This document shows positions 8,375-17,744 of a DNA stretch of 41,787 nt, piece after piece; positions within the stretch are counted from its first letter, which is position 1, and each line of letters opens with the position of its first letter. A program made the position numbers and the translations under genes. A model generated the notes under the pieces. That model saw only the letters and a program-made list of their open reading frames with translations, did not search any database and was not told the origin of the DNA. The DNA is from Nitrospirales bacterium. Its GTDB lineage: Bacteria > Nitrospirota > Nitrospiria > Nitrospirales > UBA8639. The DNA is taken from contig JAJDBP010000013.1 in NCBI GenBank assembly GCA_029261295.1, positions 1-41,787 of the forward strand, written 5' to 3'.

Positions 8375-9640
8375 TCAGGCCATTTTTTTTCTCTTTTGAG
8401 GCTTTCTTTTTTTATTTTTTTTCCTTTTCGCCTCCTCTTCCTCCTCCATTTCTTTTAGCAACTCCTCCAAGCTGGGTTCCCCGCTGGGATGTGTCACCGT
8501 AAAGGCGTAATCCTTTTTCGTGAGTTCGATGACATCAATCTCTTGATCTAAAAACTCTTGAATCTCCTCAAGCCGTGGCTTTTCTTCTTTGCTGCAGAAC
8601 GAAATCGCCATGCCCTTTTTGACCCCACGCCCGGTTCTTCCCACACGATGCACGTAGTTTTCTGCCTTATCCGGTAAGTCATAGTTCAGCACATAATGCA
8701 CATCAGGAATGTCGATGCCGCGGGCGCTGACATCTGTGGCGATTAAAACCTGACAGGCTCCTAATTTAAAGGCCTTCATCACCTCAGCTCGGTCACCTTG
8801 ATCCTTTTCCCCATGAATGGTTAGCGTTTCTAGCCCGACGCGACCCATCGCCTTGGCGACCCGTTCAGCGCGCACTCGCGTCCGGACAAACACGATCACC
8901 CGGCTCTCAGGATTATCGGCTAGAAATCGTTCCAGAAAAAACCGTTTATCATCCATTTCCACAAACATCACATAGTGCGAGACATTTTTGGAAACACGAT
9001 TGTCCGGCGAGACTTGAATCCGGATAGCCGATTTTCGCACCTGAGAATAGGCCAATTTTTTGATGTCGGCATTGATTGTTGCTGAGAAAAAGAGCGTTTG
9101 ATGTTGGTGTGGTAGCTTTGTTTTGATCGAATGAATATCTCCAATAAATCCGAGATCGAGCATGTGATCGGCTTCATCCAACACCAGGGTTTGCACTCGG
9201 TTCAGCAGAACATACCCCTGACTGATCAGATCAAACAGTCGGCCGGGTGTCGTAATGAGCACATCGATGCCCTTCTGAAGTTTTTTTATCTGCGGGTCCT
9301 GCTCCACGCCGCCATACATGGCAAACACCTTGACCTTGGTCTGTTTGGAAAGCTGGGCAAAGACCTCTCCGATTTGCATCGCGAGTTCGTGCGTCGGCAC
9401 CATGACAATACATTGGATACCATTGGATCGCTGGCTCCTTTTCCACTGGTCGATCTGATTGATGATCGGGATGGCAAATGCTGCCGTTTTCCCCGTTCCT
9501 GTTTGGGCGATAGCCAGGACATCTTCCCCTGCCATGATCGAAGGCATAGCTTTAAATTGGATGTCCGTTGTTTTGATAAACCCGAGTCGGGACAGGTTAT
9601 TTTTCAAAGCATCGGAAATGGGATATTTCTCAAACTTCAT
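8375..9640 (-). CDS. DEAD-box ATP-dependent RNA helicase
   Basis: 421-residue superfamily 2 RNA helicase that unwinds RNA duplexes, typically in ribosome assembly or mRNA turnover. The motifs run in the standard order: Q motif around F21 and Q28, Walker A AQTGTGKT (45-52), PTHELA (motif Ia, His where Arg is usual), TPGR, DEAD, SAT, VFVRTR, ATDVSARGID and HRVGRTGR. The C-terminus is a highly charged Glu then Lys/Arg-rich tail, probably an RNA-binding extension, as in RhlE/CshA-like proteins. ATG 9640 gives the normal family start. It is monocistronic, and repeat A copy 2 begins about 150 bases upstream. The exact subfamily is not decided. Confidence 0.95.
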   Translation of the reverse strand: MKFEKYPISDALKNNLSRLGFIKTTDIQFKAMPSIMAGEDVLAIAQTGTGKTAAFAIPIINQIDQWKRSQRSNGIQCIVMVPTHELAMQIGEVFAQLSKQTKVKVFAMYGGVEQDPQIKKLQKGIDVLITTPGRLFDLISQGYVLLNRVQTLVLDEADHMLDLGFIGDIHSIKTKLPHQHQTLFFSATINADIKKLAYSQVRKSAIRIQVSPDNRVSKNVSHYVMFVEMDDKRFFLERFLADNPESRVIVFVRTRVRAERVAKAMGRVGLETLTIHGEKDQGDRAEVMKAFKLGACQVLIATDVSARGIDIPDVHYVLNYDLPDKAENYVHRVGRTGRGVKKGMAISFCSKEEKPRLEEIQEFLDQEIDVIELTKKDYAFTVTHPSGEPSLEELLKEMEEEEEAKRKKNKKRKPQKRKKMA

Positions 9641-10200
9641 GGTGTCTCAATACGTCTTTCTTCCATTAATTCCGGCACAACAGGGCTGGATGATTCTGAT
9701 CTCGGACTGTGCCCCAGTTTACTTGGAAATGATGAGACAGGCAAAAAAATGAACGTTCCACCATTCATGAGTCTCATTGAATGCACATCTGACTTTTAGC
9801 CCCCTCCGATCCCATTCGGCCCAGTTGTCGTAATCAGGTGCGGATCTGGTTCATCAATGATCCTGTTGACATGCTATCCAATCTATTAAAATATCGTACA
9901 GAATTATTGTGGATGAAGCTTTGTTGGCGGGGAGAGGGCTGTTTTGGAAGTAGATTGGAAAATGAATAGAATGCAAAAGGAAGGGGTTGGACTAAAGGCT
10001 GATTGTGTTATTCACTTTGGTCTTGCTTACGATGCCGACTCTAACGTTTTTGAACCCAAGGCTTGTGTCTCTTCTTATATATGTCTGAGTCGGGGTTCGC
10101 CCAGAAAGCGAATGAAAACGTATGAAAATTTTCCGTCCTCTGAAGGGTGAACCACCTTGCTTCTATTCTCTTTCAAGATGAAGAAGGGGCCTGCCGACAC
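9641..10200. other. gene-free stretch holding repeat A copy 2
   Basis: About 560 bases between the helicase start and the malic enzyme stop. It holds the dispersed repeat at 9788-9935. A 68-codon open frame at 9944-10150 has no recognisable domain and no convincing ribosome site, so I do not call it. Confidence 0.5.
9788..9935 (+). repeat. dispersed repeat A, copy 2
   Basis: Aligns with 1853-1998 in the same orientation; both begin TCTGACTT and share TACAGAATTATTGT near the end. It lies about 150 bases upstream of the minus-strand helicase start, a placement like that of copy 1 relative to exonuclease III. Confidence 0.75.
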
Positions 10201-11619
10201 TCAATTTTTTTGATGGGCAGATACGGCTTGAAATTTTTCTTCTGTTTCGAAATATTCGTCCTCTAGGTCTTTTTGTGCCACACCACTGGCCATGGCGGCT
10301 CTGGCGACGGCCTTGGTGACTGCTTCGTGAACGGTCGGATCTAAGGGACTGGGAACAATTTCGCCTTTAGGTGTTGTTTCGACGATGGCCTGCACTGCAG
10401 CCAGCAGCATCGCATCATTAATTTCTGTAGAATACGATTCCAATGCCCCTTTGAATATTCCAGGATAGGCTAACAAGTTGTTGACGTATCGGCCATCAGC
10501 ATAAAAGGCGGCTCCAGCTTGGAGCGCTTGTTCTTCAGTGATTTCAGGCACAGGATTCGTTAACGCCAGGATGATCTGTTGTGGTTTCACCATCGATGGG
10601 TCAATGAGCCCTTCGACACCTGTTGTTGATATCACCACGTCACATTGTGCCATGACCTCTTTTAAGGTCACGCTGTTTTGGCGAAATGCTTCGAGTCGAT
10701 CGACCGCGGCCTGATTCTTATCACAACACCACACCGGACGTTTGATATAGGCCATGATCAGTTTGGCAATGGCGCTTCCTGCGGCCCCCAGGCCAATTTG
10801 TCCGATTTGTATGTGCTCCAGATCGATATTCACGATGCGACAGGCATTGATGACCGCCGCCAGACACACGACAGCTGTGCCTTTTTGGTCATCATGCATG
10901 ACCGGCATATTCAGGTGTTCAATCAAGGCTGTTTCAATTTCAAAACATTCCGGCGCTGAAATATCTTCCAAATGAATGGCGCCAAATCCTGGTGAAATCC
11001 GTATGGCCGTTTCGATAAATTCCTGCGGGTCCATGGTATCAATGGGGATGGGAATCATATTGTAGCCGGTGAATTTTTTAAACAGCGCCGCCTTGCCTTC
11101 CATCACCGGCATGGCTGCCACCGGACCGATATTCCCCAACCCGAGGGTGCGACTCCCATTCGTCAGGAGGGCCACCGTGTTGTGAATCCATGTGTAATTG
11201 TTGGCCTCACTTGGATCTTTTTCAATGAGCCGGCAGACCTCAGCCACGCCCGGCGTGTACACCGCTTGCATGTCGCTGATTGTCTCAATTTGCGTATTGA
11301 CTTCCATCTTGATTTTTCCACCCTGATGGCGTTCGAGCACTTCATCAATAATTTGTTGAACTTTGGTCTGCTTTAAGGCTCGAATGGCTTTGAGAATTCG
11401 TGCAAAGTGTTCGCGATCTTGAGCAATGACGGTCACATCTCGCCAGATGTAATATTTTCCTAGTTTCTGTGTTTTGACATCCCCAATACTTCCACCTTCG
11501 TTCGCAATGGTGGTCAAAAAATCTGCTAAGACTCCAACTTGGTTGTCACTTTTGTAGCGGATCATTCGAATGAAGTCAGTTTTTACGCTCCTGGATTCCA
11601 TGACGGCTTGTTCTGGCAT
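10201..11619 (-). CDS. malic enzyme with N-terminal ACT domain (copy 1)
   Basis: 472 residues. Malic enzymes convert malate to pyruvate and CO2 while reducing NAD(P)+. An ACT domain (about 14-90, including IRYKSDNQVGVLADF) is an amino-acid or ligand-sensing module. The malic N-domain carries YTPGVAEVCR and GKAALFKKFTGY with the catalytic Tyr and Lys, plus the metal site region ECFEIE and HDDQKGTA. The NAD(P) domain has [15 protein letters not shown] or NAD preference cannot be read safely. ATG 11619 is preceded by AGGAGGA 12 bases upstream. A close paralogue lies at 39533-40924, with roughly four residues in five identical by eye. The gene is monocistronic. Confidence 0.93.
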   Translation of the reverse strand: MPEQAVMESRSVKTDFIRMIRYKSDNQVGVLADFLTTIANEGGSIGDVKTQKLGKYYIWRDVTVIAQDREHFARILKAIRALKQTKVQQIIDEVLERHQGGKIKMEVNTQIETISDMQAVYTPGVAEVCRLIEKDPSEANNYTWIHNTVALLTNGSRTLGLGNIGPVAAMPVMEGKAALFKKFTGYNMIPIPIDTMDPQEFIETAIRISPGFGAIHLEDISAPECFEIETALIEHLNMPVMHDDQKGTAVVCLAAVINACRIVNIDLEHIQIGQIGLGAAGSAIAKLIMAYIKRPVWCCDKNQAAVDRLEAFRQNSVTLKEVMAQCDVVISTTGVEGLIDPSMVKPQQIILALTNPVPEITEEQALQAGAAFYADGRYVNNLLAYPGIFKGALESYSTEINDAMLLAAVQAIVETTPKGEIVPSPLDPTVHEAVTKAVARAAMASGVAQKDLEDEYFETEEKFQAVSAHQKN

Positions 11620-11903
11620 TTTTTGTATCTTTCCTCCTGCTATCGGTTATCGGTTGAAAAATAACCGTTCTTCAGTATCTCCCCTGGATTAGATCAGGTC
11701 AAATAGATAGAGAGAGGTGTCTTGCCAAAACGGTAGAGGAGTGAGAGATGTTGAATCGTCGGTCGAGTCTCGTGAAGACGCGAGGGCCTAGTCGGGGTTT
11801 GGCTTGTCTTCGTGTACCTTTAGGGCGTTCGCGAGGGCATAGAATCGTTTGATATGATGACACACGATCTCGTGCAGAAAATCAGTGTATCTTAAGGCTG
11901 AAT

Positions 11904-12509
11904 ATGAATGGCATAAAAACCCTGCTCATCAGTCTATGTCTGTTGCTGTCGGGCTGTAGCACCTACCAACCTCGTAATCCGGATAATATTTGCCATATTT
12001 TTCGCGGTGACACCGACTGGTATGAAGCTGCCCGAGATGCTCAAGGCCAGTGGGGGACGCCGATGTTTGTAATGATGGCCATCATGCACCAGGAGTCTAG
12101 GTTTGTGGATGATGCACAACCAGACCGTCCTTGGTTCTTAGGTATAGTTCCTTTGCCGAGAGATTCTTCTGCGTATGGGTATGCGCAAGCGCAGGATCCT
12201 GTGTGGGAAGAATATATTGAGGCCCGCCATAACTCGGGGGCTGATCGTGATAACTTCGAAGACTCGATCGATTTTATTGGTTGGTATACCAATGGCACCC
12301 AGAAGCGGCTCAAGGTTTCCAAGTGGGATGCCTATGGGCAATATCTCGCCTACCATGAAGGTCGTGGCGGGTATGAGAGAAAGACCTATGAAGCCAAGCC
12401 GTGGCTCAAAAATGTGGCCAAAAAAGTGAAGCGGCGTGCCATGCGATATAACAAACAGTTGAAAGCTTGCAAGGTTGAATTAGACGATCGAGTGGATGGG
12501 TGGTTCTGA
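11904..12509 (+). CDS. lipoprotein with SLT-type lytic transglycosylase domain
   Basis: 201-residue predicted outer-membrane lipoprotein. The signal ends in a canonical lipobox LSGC with Cys18 as the lipidated residue. The mature part has the lysozyme-like hallmarks of SLT transglycosylases: catalytic Glu64 in HQESRF, then GYAQ (about 91-94) and YHEG (150-153). Such enzymes cleave the peptidoglycan glycan strand with formation of 1,6-anhydromuramic acid. It is about the size of the small end of the family. ATG 11904 gives a clean signal peptide. It is followed by the methionine genes on the same strand after a 126-base gap, with no sign of functional linkage. Confidence 0.85.
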   Translation: MNGIKTLLISLCLLLSGCSTYQPRNPDNICHIFRGDTDWYEAARDAQGQWGTPMFVMMAIMHQESRFVDDAQPDRPWFLGIVPLPRDSSAYGYAQAQDPVWEEYIEARHNSGADRDNFEDSIDFIGWYTNGTQKRLKVSKWDAYGQYLAYHEGRGGYERKTYEAKPWLKNVAKKVKRRAMRYNKQLKACKVELDDRVDGWF

Positions 12510-12635
12510 CATTCTTTCTTGTCAGTTCCCTGGCTGTGTGCCCGTTTATTGACCCTCCCGTGAATCCTTGTTACTTTTCTGCCCACTCAAAAACTCGTTT
12601 AATAATTCCATTCAACCAAGTACAGGAGAGTTGAA

Positions 12636-13937
12636 ATGAGCGACAGCAAGCCTCAAGGTCTTGGCACGAGGGCCGTTCACGCGGGTCAGGTACCTGATCC
12701 TACGACGAATGCTCGTGCAGTGCCGATTTACGCGACCACGTCTTACGTTTTTAATGACACCGATCACGCAGCCAATCTGTTTGCCTTGGCCGAGTTTGGA
12801 AACGTCTATTCTCGGATCATGAATCCAACGAACGATGTGCTTGAGAAGCGTCTCGCAGCGATGGACGGGGGAGCTGCCGCCTTGAGTTTCGCGTCTGGCC
12901 AGGCCGCAACCATGGCTGCTTTGTTGACAATTTGTCACTCGGGCCAGAATTTCCTTTCATCTACGAGCCTCTACGGTGGGACCGTAACGCTCTTTACGAC
13001 GACCCTTAAGAATCTAGGGATAGAAGTCCGGTTTTTTGATTCGGCCAAACCAGAGCAGATTGCGGAGCTTGCCGATGAGAACACCCGTTGCGTGTTTTTC
13101 GAGAGTATCGGTAACCCGAAAAATGACGTCCCCGACTTCAAAAAGATTACGGATGCGGCACATGCCCTGCACCTTCCAGCGATCTGTGACAACACGGTCA
13201 TGACGCCAATTCTTTTACGGCCAATCGAGCACGGAGTTGATGTTGTCGTCTATTCCACGACGAAGTTCATTGGGGGCCATGGGGTGCATGTTGGCGGTGC
13301 GGTTGTGGATTGTGCGACTTTTCCGTGGGCTGATGATCCGAAGCGCTGGCCAGAATTTTGTACGCCTTCACCTTCGTATCACGGGATTGTCTTTGAAGAG
13401 GCGTTACGTCCGATGGGTAATATCGCCTACATTCTCCATATGCGGACGCATTGGCTTCGTGATACGGGTGCGGCGATGAGTCCTTTTGCCTCTTTTCTCA
13501 CTCTGCAGGGACTTGAGACATTGCATTTACGCATGCCGCGTCATTGCGAAAACGCCTTGGCCGTTGCGAAATTTCTGGAAGCGCATGACCTTGTCGAATG
13601 GGTGAACTATCCAGGTCTTCCGAGTCATTCGCATCACGCGATGGCGAAGAAGTATCTGAGTGCTGGCGCCGGTGCCGTGCTCGGCTTTGGCATCAAAGGT
13701 GGAGAAGCTGCCGGCAAAAAATTTATCAACAACGTCAAATTGGCCAGCCACCTTGCCAATATAGGTGACGCGAAGACGCTCGTGATTCATCCGGCTTCTA
13801 CGACTCATCAACAACTCACGGCAGAAGAGCAGGTGAAAGCCGGTGTCACGCCGGAATATATTCGTGTTTCTGTTGGAATTGAAGACGCTGCCGATATTAT
13901 CGCCGATCTGGATCAAGCGTTACAGGCAAGTCGTTAG
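12636..13937 (+). CDS. metY: O-acetylhomoserine aminocarboxypropyltransferase (sulfhydrylase)
   Basis: 433-residue PLP enzyme of the Cys/Met metabolism family. It condenses O-acetylhomoserine with sulfide to give homocysteine. SYVFNDTDHAANLFAL and GNVYSRIMNPTNDVLEKR near the N-terminus are characteristic of the MetY branch, and its length exceeds the roughly 390 residues of MetB/MetC. The PLP Lys is K210 in STTKFIGGHG, and Asp185 in CDNTV contacts the pyridine ring. ATG 12636 follows CAGGAGAG at good spacing. The metX-metW fusion starts 28 bases downstream, so the two genes almost certainly form an operon that makes and consumes O-acetylhomoserine. The pair looks GC-richer than its surroundings. 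Confidence 0.95.
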   Translation: MSDSKPQGLGTRAVHAGQVPDPTTNARAVPIYATTSYVFNDTDHAANLFALAEFGNVYSRIMNPTNDVLEKRLAAMDGGAAALSFASGQAATMAALLTICHSGQNFLSSTSLYGGTVTLFTTTLKNLGIEVRFFDSAKPEQIAELADENTRCVFFESIGNPKNDVPDFKKITDAAHALHLPAICDNTVMTPILLRPIEHGVDVVVYSTTKFIGGHGVHVGGAVVDCATFPWADDPKRWPEFCTPSPSYHGIVFEEALRPMGNIAYILHMRTHWLRDTGAAMSPFASFLTLQGLETLHLRMPRHCENALAVAKFLEAHDLVEWVNYPGLPSHSHHAMAKKYLSAGAGAVLGFGIKGGEAAGKKFINNVKLASHLANIGDAKTLVIHPASTTHQQLTAEEQVKAGVTPEYIRVSVGIEDAADIIADLDQALQASR

Positions 13938-13964
13938 TCGACCTGAGCCTTCAAAGGCGATGTT

Positions 13965-15770
13965 GTGAGCTTGCAATCTAATTCTGATTCCCAACAATTT
14001 GGGGCTCCACTAAGCCATGCGCAGACTTGGATTTCGAATGACGTCTTAAAGCTTGAGAATGGTGGCCGTCTCGAACAGATCACCGTTTGTTACGAGACAT
14101 GGGGGGTGCTTAACCAGGAGGGCAACAATGCTGTCCTTATTTGCCATGCATTGAGTGGGGATTCGCACGTTGTTCGACATGACGCGAGCGATAGCCCTGG
14201 GTGGTGGGAGATTATTGTCGGGCCAGGTAAACCGATCGATACTGATCGGTATTTTGTGATCTGTTCGAACCTGCTTGGTGGTTGTCGGGGGACGACCGGT
14301 CCTAACTTCGAGAATCCGGAAATCGGGCAACCCTACGGTGCCGATTTTCCTGTCGTGACGGTACGTGACATGGTTGAGGTCCAGCGCCGCCTTGTTGTAC
14401 GACTTGGGATCTCTCGGTTGCATTCAGTTGTTGGTGGATCGCTGGGCGGGCTACAGGTGCTGACCTGGGCCATCGACCATCAAGAAATGGTCGCCTCGAG
14501 TATCGTGCTTGCTGCCTCAGCGCGACTGAGTTCACAGGGCATTGCGTTTGATGTCGTCGGCCGCAACGCCATCCGCCACGATCCGCACTTTGCGGGAGGT
14601 CAGTACTACGATGGGCCAGCTCCCGAAGGAGGACTAGCTCTTGCCCGTATGCTGGCGCACATCACCTACCTCTCCGATGAATTGATGCGAGCCAAGTTCG
14701 ACCCCACCCGTTTGCAGCCGAGAGCCGTGGACTCAGCCTTCGAGAGCACCTTTTCGGTTGGGTCTTACCTCGCTCACCAGGGTGATCGCTTCGTTGAGCG
14801 TTTCGATGCGAATAGTTACGTGACGCTCTCTACTGCCATGGACCTTTTTGATCTTGGTGACAATGCGGAAGAACTGGCAAGGTCACTTGCACCCTCCACA
14901 TGCCGCTGGCTCTTTGTCAGCTTTTCCAGCGATTGGTTGTACCCGGCATCGGCGTCGCGTGAGCTCGTTGATGCCCTAGTCGCGCAGTCTAAATCTGTCA
15001 GCAGCTGCGAGATTGACAGCCCAGCCGGCCACGACTCTTTTCTCTTAGCTGAAACCATGGAACGCGGCGGCCGAATGATTCGTGCGTTCCTGGACAATGA
15101 TGATGCTATAAACGCACCAATTTACGAGAAGAACCCGTCTCGTATTGATGAACCCACGAGCATCTTCTACTCCCAGCGTCTCGACTACGAGATGATCCTT
15201 TGCCTGATGCCTAAGGATGCGAGTGTCGTGGATCTTGGTTCAGGGAATGGGGAACTTCTCTCCATTCTTCGTGACCGGGGATACGCCCCACTTCTGGGGG
15301 TTGAAGGTGATCAGGGTCAGGTGGTGTGTTGTATTGAACGCGGGCTTTCTGTCATTCATGCTGATCTTGATCAGGGCCTTTCGGCCATACCGGACCAGAG
15401 TTTCGAGGTCGCCCTCTTGTCGCAGACCTTACAGTCCATTGTAGATGTGGCGGGTGTACTTGATGAAGTTGTCCGAATTGGGCAGCGCGCCATCGTGAGT
15501 TTCCCCAATTTTGCCCATGCCCCCATGCGTAAGATGTTTCTCCAAGAGGGACGACTTCCTAAGGAAGAGGGGCTTTATGCATACGATTGGCACGACACAC
15601 CCAATCGCCGGTTCCCATCTATTCTGGATTTTCAGGAGTTGTGTGAGAAACGAAGGATACGCATCTTGGAAGCCATTTATTTCAATTCCTCAACGGGCGA
15701 GGAGATCGTTGACGACCCAAACCTGAATGCTGACGTTGCCGTCGTTGCCCTCTCACGTGCAAGCTCTTGA
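13965..15770 (+). CDS. metXW: homoserine O-acetyltransferase fused to MetW
   Basis: 601 residues in two parts. Residues 1 to about 380 are MetX, an alpha/beta hydrolase that acetylates homoserine. The nucleophile is Ser159 in GGSLGG, with Asp323 in SSDWLYP and His356 in AGHDS completing the triad; NLLGGCRGTTGP is the family signature. After a linker, residues about 405-601 are MetW, a methyltransferase-fold protein with the SAM-type motif VVDLGSGNGE (421-430), FPNFAH and HDTPNRRF. MetX and MetW are normally separate adjacent genes, and MetW stimulates MetX in some bacteria, so the fusion fixes their ratio. The start is GTG 13965 with a weak AAGGCGA site. It sits 28 bases after metY. Confidence 0.93.
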   Translation: MSLQSNSDSQQFGAPLSHAQTWISNDVLKLENGGRLEQITVCYETWGVLNQEGNNAVLICHALSGDSHVVRHDASDSPGWWEIIVGPGKPIDTDRYFVICSNLLGGCRGTTGPNFENPEIGQPYGADFPVVTVRDMVEVQRRLVVRLGISRLHSVVGGSLGGLQVLTWAIDHQEMVASSIVLAASARLSSQGIAFDVVGRNAIRHDPHFAGGQYYDGPAPEGGLALARMLAHITYLSDELMRAKFDPTRLQPRAVDSAFESTFSVGSYLAHQGDRFVERFDANSYVTLSTAMDLFDLGDNAEELARSLAPSTCRWLFVSFSSDWLYPASASRELVDALVAQSKSVSSCEIDSPAGHDSFLLAETMERGGRMIRAFLDNDDAINAPIYEKNPSRIDEPTSIFYSQRLDYEMILCLMPKDASVVDLGSGNGELLSILRDRGYAPLLGVEGDQGQVVCCIERGLSVIHADLDQGLSAIPDQSFEVALLSQTLQSIVDVAGVLDEVVRIGQRAIVSFPNFAHAPMRKMFLQEGRLPKEEGLYAYDWHDTPNRRFPSILDFQELCEKRRIRILEAIYFNSSTGEEIVDDPNLNADVAVVALSRASS

Positions 15771-15864
15771 GCTTTGCCTTACTGCAGTTGCATTAGAACA
15801 GTGTCTATCTAGAAAAGTAAGAGGCTTTCCCCAAAAAACGCAATTGGATAAAGGAAGATTCTGA

Positions 15865-16497
15865 ATGGATGCAGGTTTTTGGCTGTCACGCTGGGAAAAA
15901 CGAGAAATTGGGTTTCACCAAGAAGACCTCAATCGGTTTCTGAAACAGTATTGGTCTACCCTGGAGTTGTCCAAAGGGAGCACGGTACTCGTGCCACTCT
16001 GTGGTAAATCCAAAGATATGCTGTGGCTCGTGGAGCAGGGCCATCATGTGGTGGGTGTCGAATTAAGTGAAGCCGCTGTGCTGGAATTTTTTGAAGAATG
16101 GAAGGTGCAGCCTCAGGTTGATCAGCAGGGTTGTTTTACACGGTATTCCGGGGGAAATATTGAGCTTCTGGTGGGAGACTTTTTTGCTCTCACTGCTGAA
16201 GACTTGCAGAAAGTTGTAGGTGTGTATGATCGAGCAGCATTGGTTGCTCTGCCGCCGGACATGCGTGGGAATTATGCCAATTTGTTGGCAGAGAAATTAC
16301 CCGGAAGTGCGAAGACTTTACTGATTACCTTCGAATACCAACCAGGTGCAATTAAGGGTCCACCTTTTTCAATTGAAATTGACGCTGTGAAGAGTCTGTT
16401 TGAGAGTGAATGTGCCATTAACATACTTGATAGCCAGGCCTTCGATTTTCGTGGCATCGATGCCATTGAACATACTTTTCGGCTTGTTTATCTTTAA
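15865..16497 (+). CDS. tpm: thiopurine S-methyltransferase family protein
   Basis: 210-residue SAM-dependent methyltransferase of the TPMT family, which in bacteria can methylate selenium, tellurium or thiol compounds. The N-terminal pattern W..REIGFHQEDLNRFL is diagnostic, followed by the SAM motif VLVPLCGKSKDMLWL, VGVELSE and the family segment YDRAALVALPPDMR. Length is typical. ATG 15865 lies 8 bases after AAGGAAG. It is 94 bases behind the metXW gene on the same strand. The natural substrate cannot be told from sequence. Confidence 0.93.
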   Translation: MDAGFWLSRWEKREIGFHQEDLNRFLKQYWSTLELSKGSTVLVPLCGKSKDMLWLVEQGHHVVGVELSEAAVLEFFEEWKVQPQVDQQGCFTRYSGGNIELLVGDFFALTAEDLQKVVGVYDRAALVALPPDMRGNYANLLAEKLPGSAKTLLITFEYQPGAIKGPPFSIEIDAVKSLFESECAINILDSQAFDFRGIDAIEHTFRLVYL

Positions 16498-16576
16498 TCC
16501 TCTTTCAGGTTTTCTTTTTTAAGAAAGAAATTCTAGCAACTCTTCTTGCGTTTATCTGGTTAGTTTCGGAAATATT

Positions 16577-17548
16577 CTACCAGGCGTAGGCTTCGGGGGC
16601 GGGACCGCCGGGGCCGGGGAAGATGTCGTCAAGGCGCCTCAAAAGATCTTTGGAGAGGGTGAGTTCGAGGGCGCGCATGGAGCTATTCAATTGGTCCAAG
16701 GTTCGCGGACCAATGATAGGTGCGGTGACGACTGGTTGATGTAGTAACCAGGCGAGAGCGATGTGCGCTGGGGCTTCGCCAGTCTCGCGACAAAGTTTCT
16801 CATAGGCCTCTAAGCGCGGACGATATTTCTCTACTTCTTTTTGACGGTCTTCATCGGCCCGCCGTCCTGTGGCGGTTGGTTGCAGGGCTCCGGCCAAAAG
16901 CCCCCGTGCGACGGGGCTCCAGGGAATGAGGCCGATTCCATAAGCTTCGCAAGCGGGGATGACTTCTAATTCAATCATGCGGTCATTTAGATTATACAGA
17001 CTTTGTTCAGATACGAGTCCGAGAAAATGTCGTTGCTTGGCTATTTCTTGGGATTGGGCCAGATGCCAGCCCGCAAAGTTACTACTACCCACATACAAGA
17101 CTTTGCCTTCTCGATAGAGTTGCTCCATGGCTTGCCAAATTTCTTCCCCAGGAGTTTGCCGATCGACATGATGCATTTGATACAGATCAATGTGATCTGT
17201 TTGTAAACGTCGAAGGCTGTCTTCGCAGGCCCGTTTAATATGTAACGCAGAGAGCCGAGATTGATTGGGCCATTCCCCCATACGGCCGAATACTTTGGTG
17301 GCCAGTACGACTTTTTCCCTTCGCCCCCCACCTTGGGAGAACCATTTCCCTAGAATGTTCTCTGTTATCCCTTCGCCCATTTCCCATCCATATACATCAG
17401 CCGTATCGAAAAAGTTGAGGCCTAGCTCTAACGCTTGGTCCATGATGGCAAAACTTTCTGACTCAGAGGCCAATGGTCCAAAGTTCATGGTGCCCAAACA
17501 GAAGCGACTGACTTTGAGTCCGGACCGCCCAAGGTGCACATATTTCAT
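16577..17548 (-). CDS. aldo/keto reductase
   Basis: 323-residue NADPH-dependent oxidoreductase with the (beta/alpha)8 AKR fold. The tetrad is visible as Asp48 and Tyr53 in FFDTADVYG, Lys85 in LATKVFG and His126 or His127 in YQMHHVD. The N-terminus KYVHLGRSGLKVS and the C-terminal IIGPRTLDQL fit the YajO/YghZ-like AKR group. ATG 17548 follows AAAGGAAG; the frame is open for 57 further codons upstream, but that stretch has no family similarity. It is divergent from the zinc alcohol dehydrogenase gene, sharing a roughly 200-base promoter region. Both may handle aldehydes, but the substrate is not known. Confidence 0.92.
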   Translation of the reverse strand: MKYVHLGRSGLKVSRFCLGTMNFGPLASESESFAIMDQALELGLNFFDTADVYGWEMGEGITENILGKWFSQGGGRREKVVLATKVFGRMGEWPNQSRLSALHIKRACEDSLRRLQTDHIDLYQMHHVDRQTPGEEIWQAMEQLYREGKVLYVGSSNFAGWHLAQSQEIAKQRHFLGLVSEQSLYNLNDRMIELEVIPACEAYGIGLIPWSPVARGLLAGALQPTATGRRADEDRQKEVEKYRPRLEAYEKLCRETGEAPAHIALAWLLHQPVVTAPIIGPRTLDQLNSSMRALELTLSKDLLRRLDDIFPGPGGPAPEAYAW

Positions 17549-17744
17549 ACGTTTCTTCCTTTCCCCAAAAATAGATTGAAGCATTAACGAATGATGGAGT
17601 TCAAGATTTTCGGTGTATGGATGTGTTGTAGAAGGATTGTCGTTCTTCATCGACGGGGATGAGGGTGATATGTCATGATGAAACGTATCATTGAATTTGA
17701 CGTCCACGTGACTAGCCACTGCCCGGTGGAGGAGGAGACCAAGA

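Noticed and set aside
9131-9799. 222-codon plus-strand open frame over the DEAD-box helicase
   Set aside because: It lies antisense to a gene with all helicase motifs, and its translation shows no domain.
9944-10150. 68-codon open frame next to repeat A copy 2
   Set aside because: No recognisable domain or ribosome site, in repeat-rich intergenic DNA.
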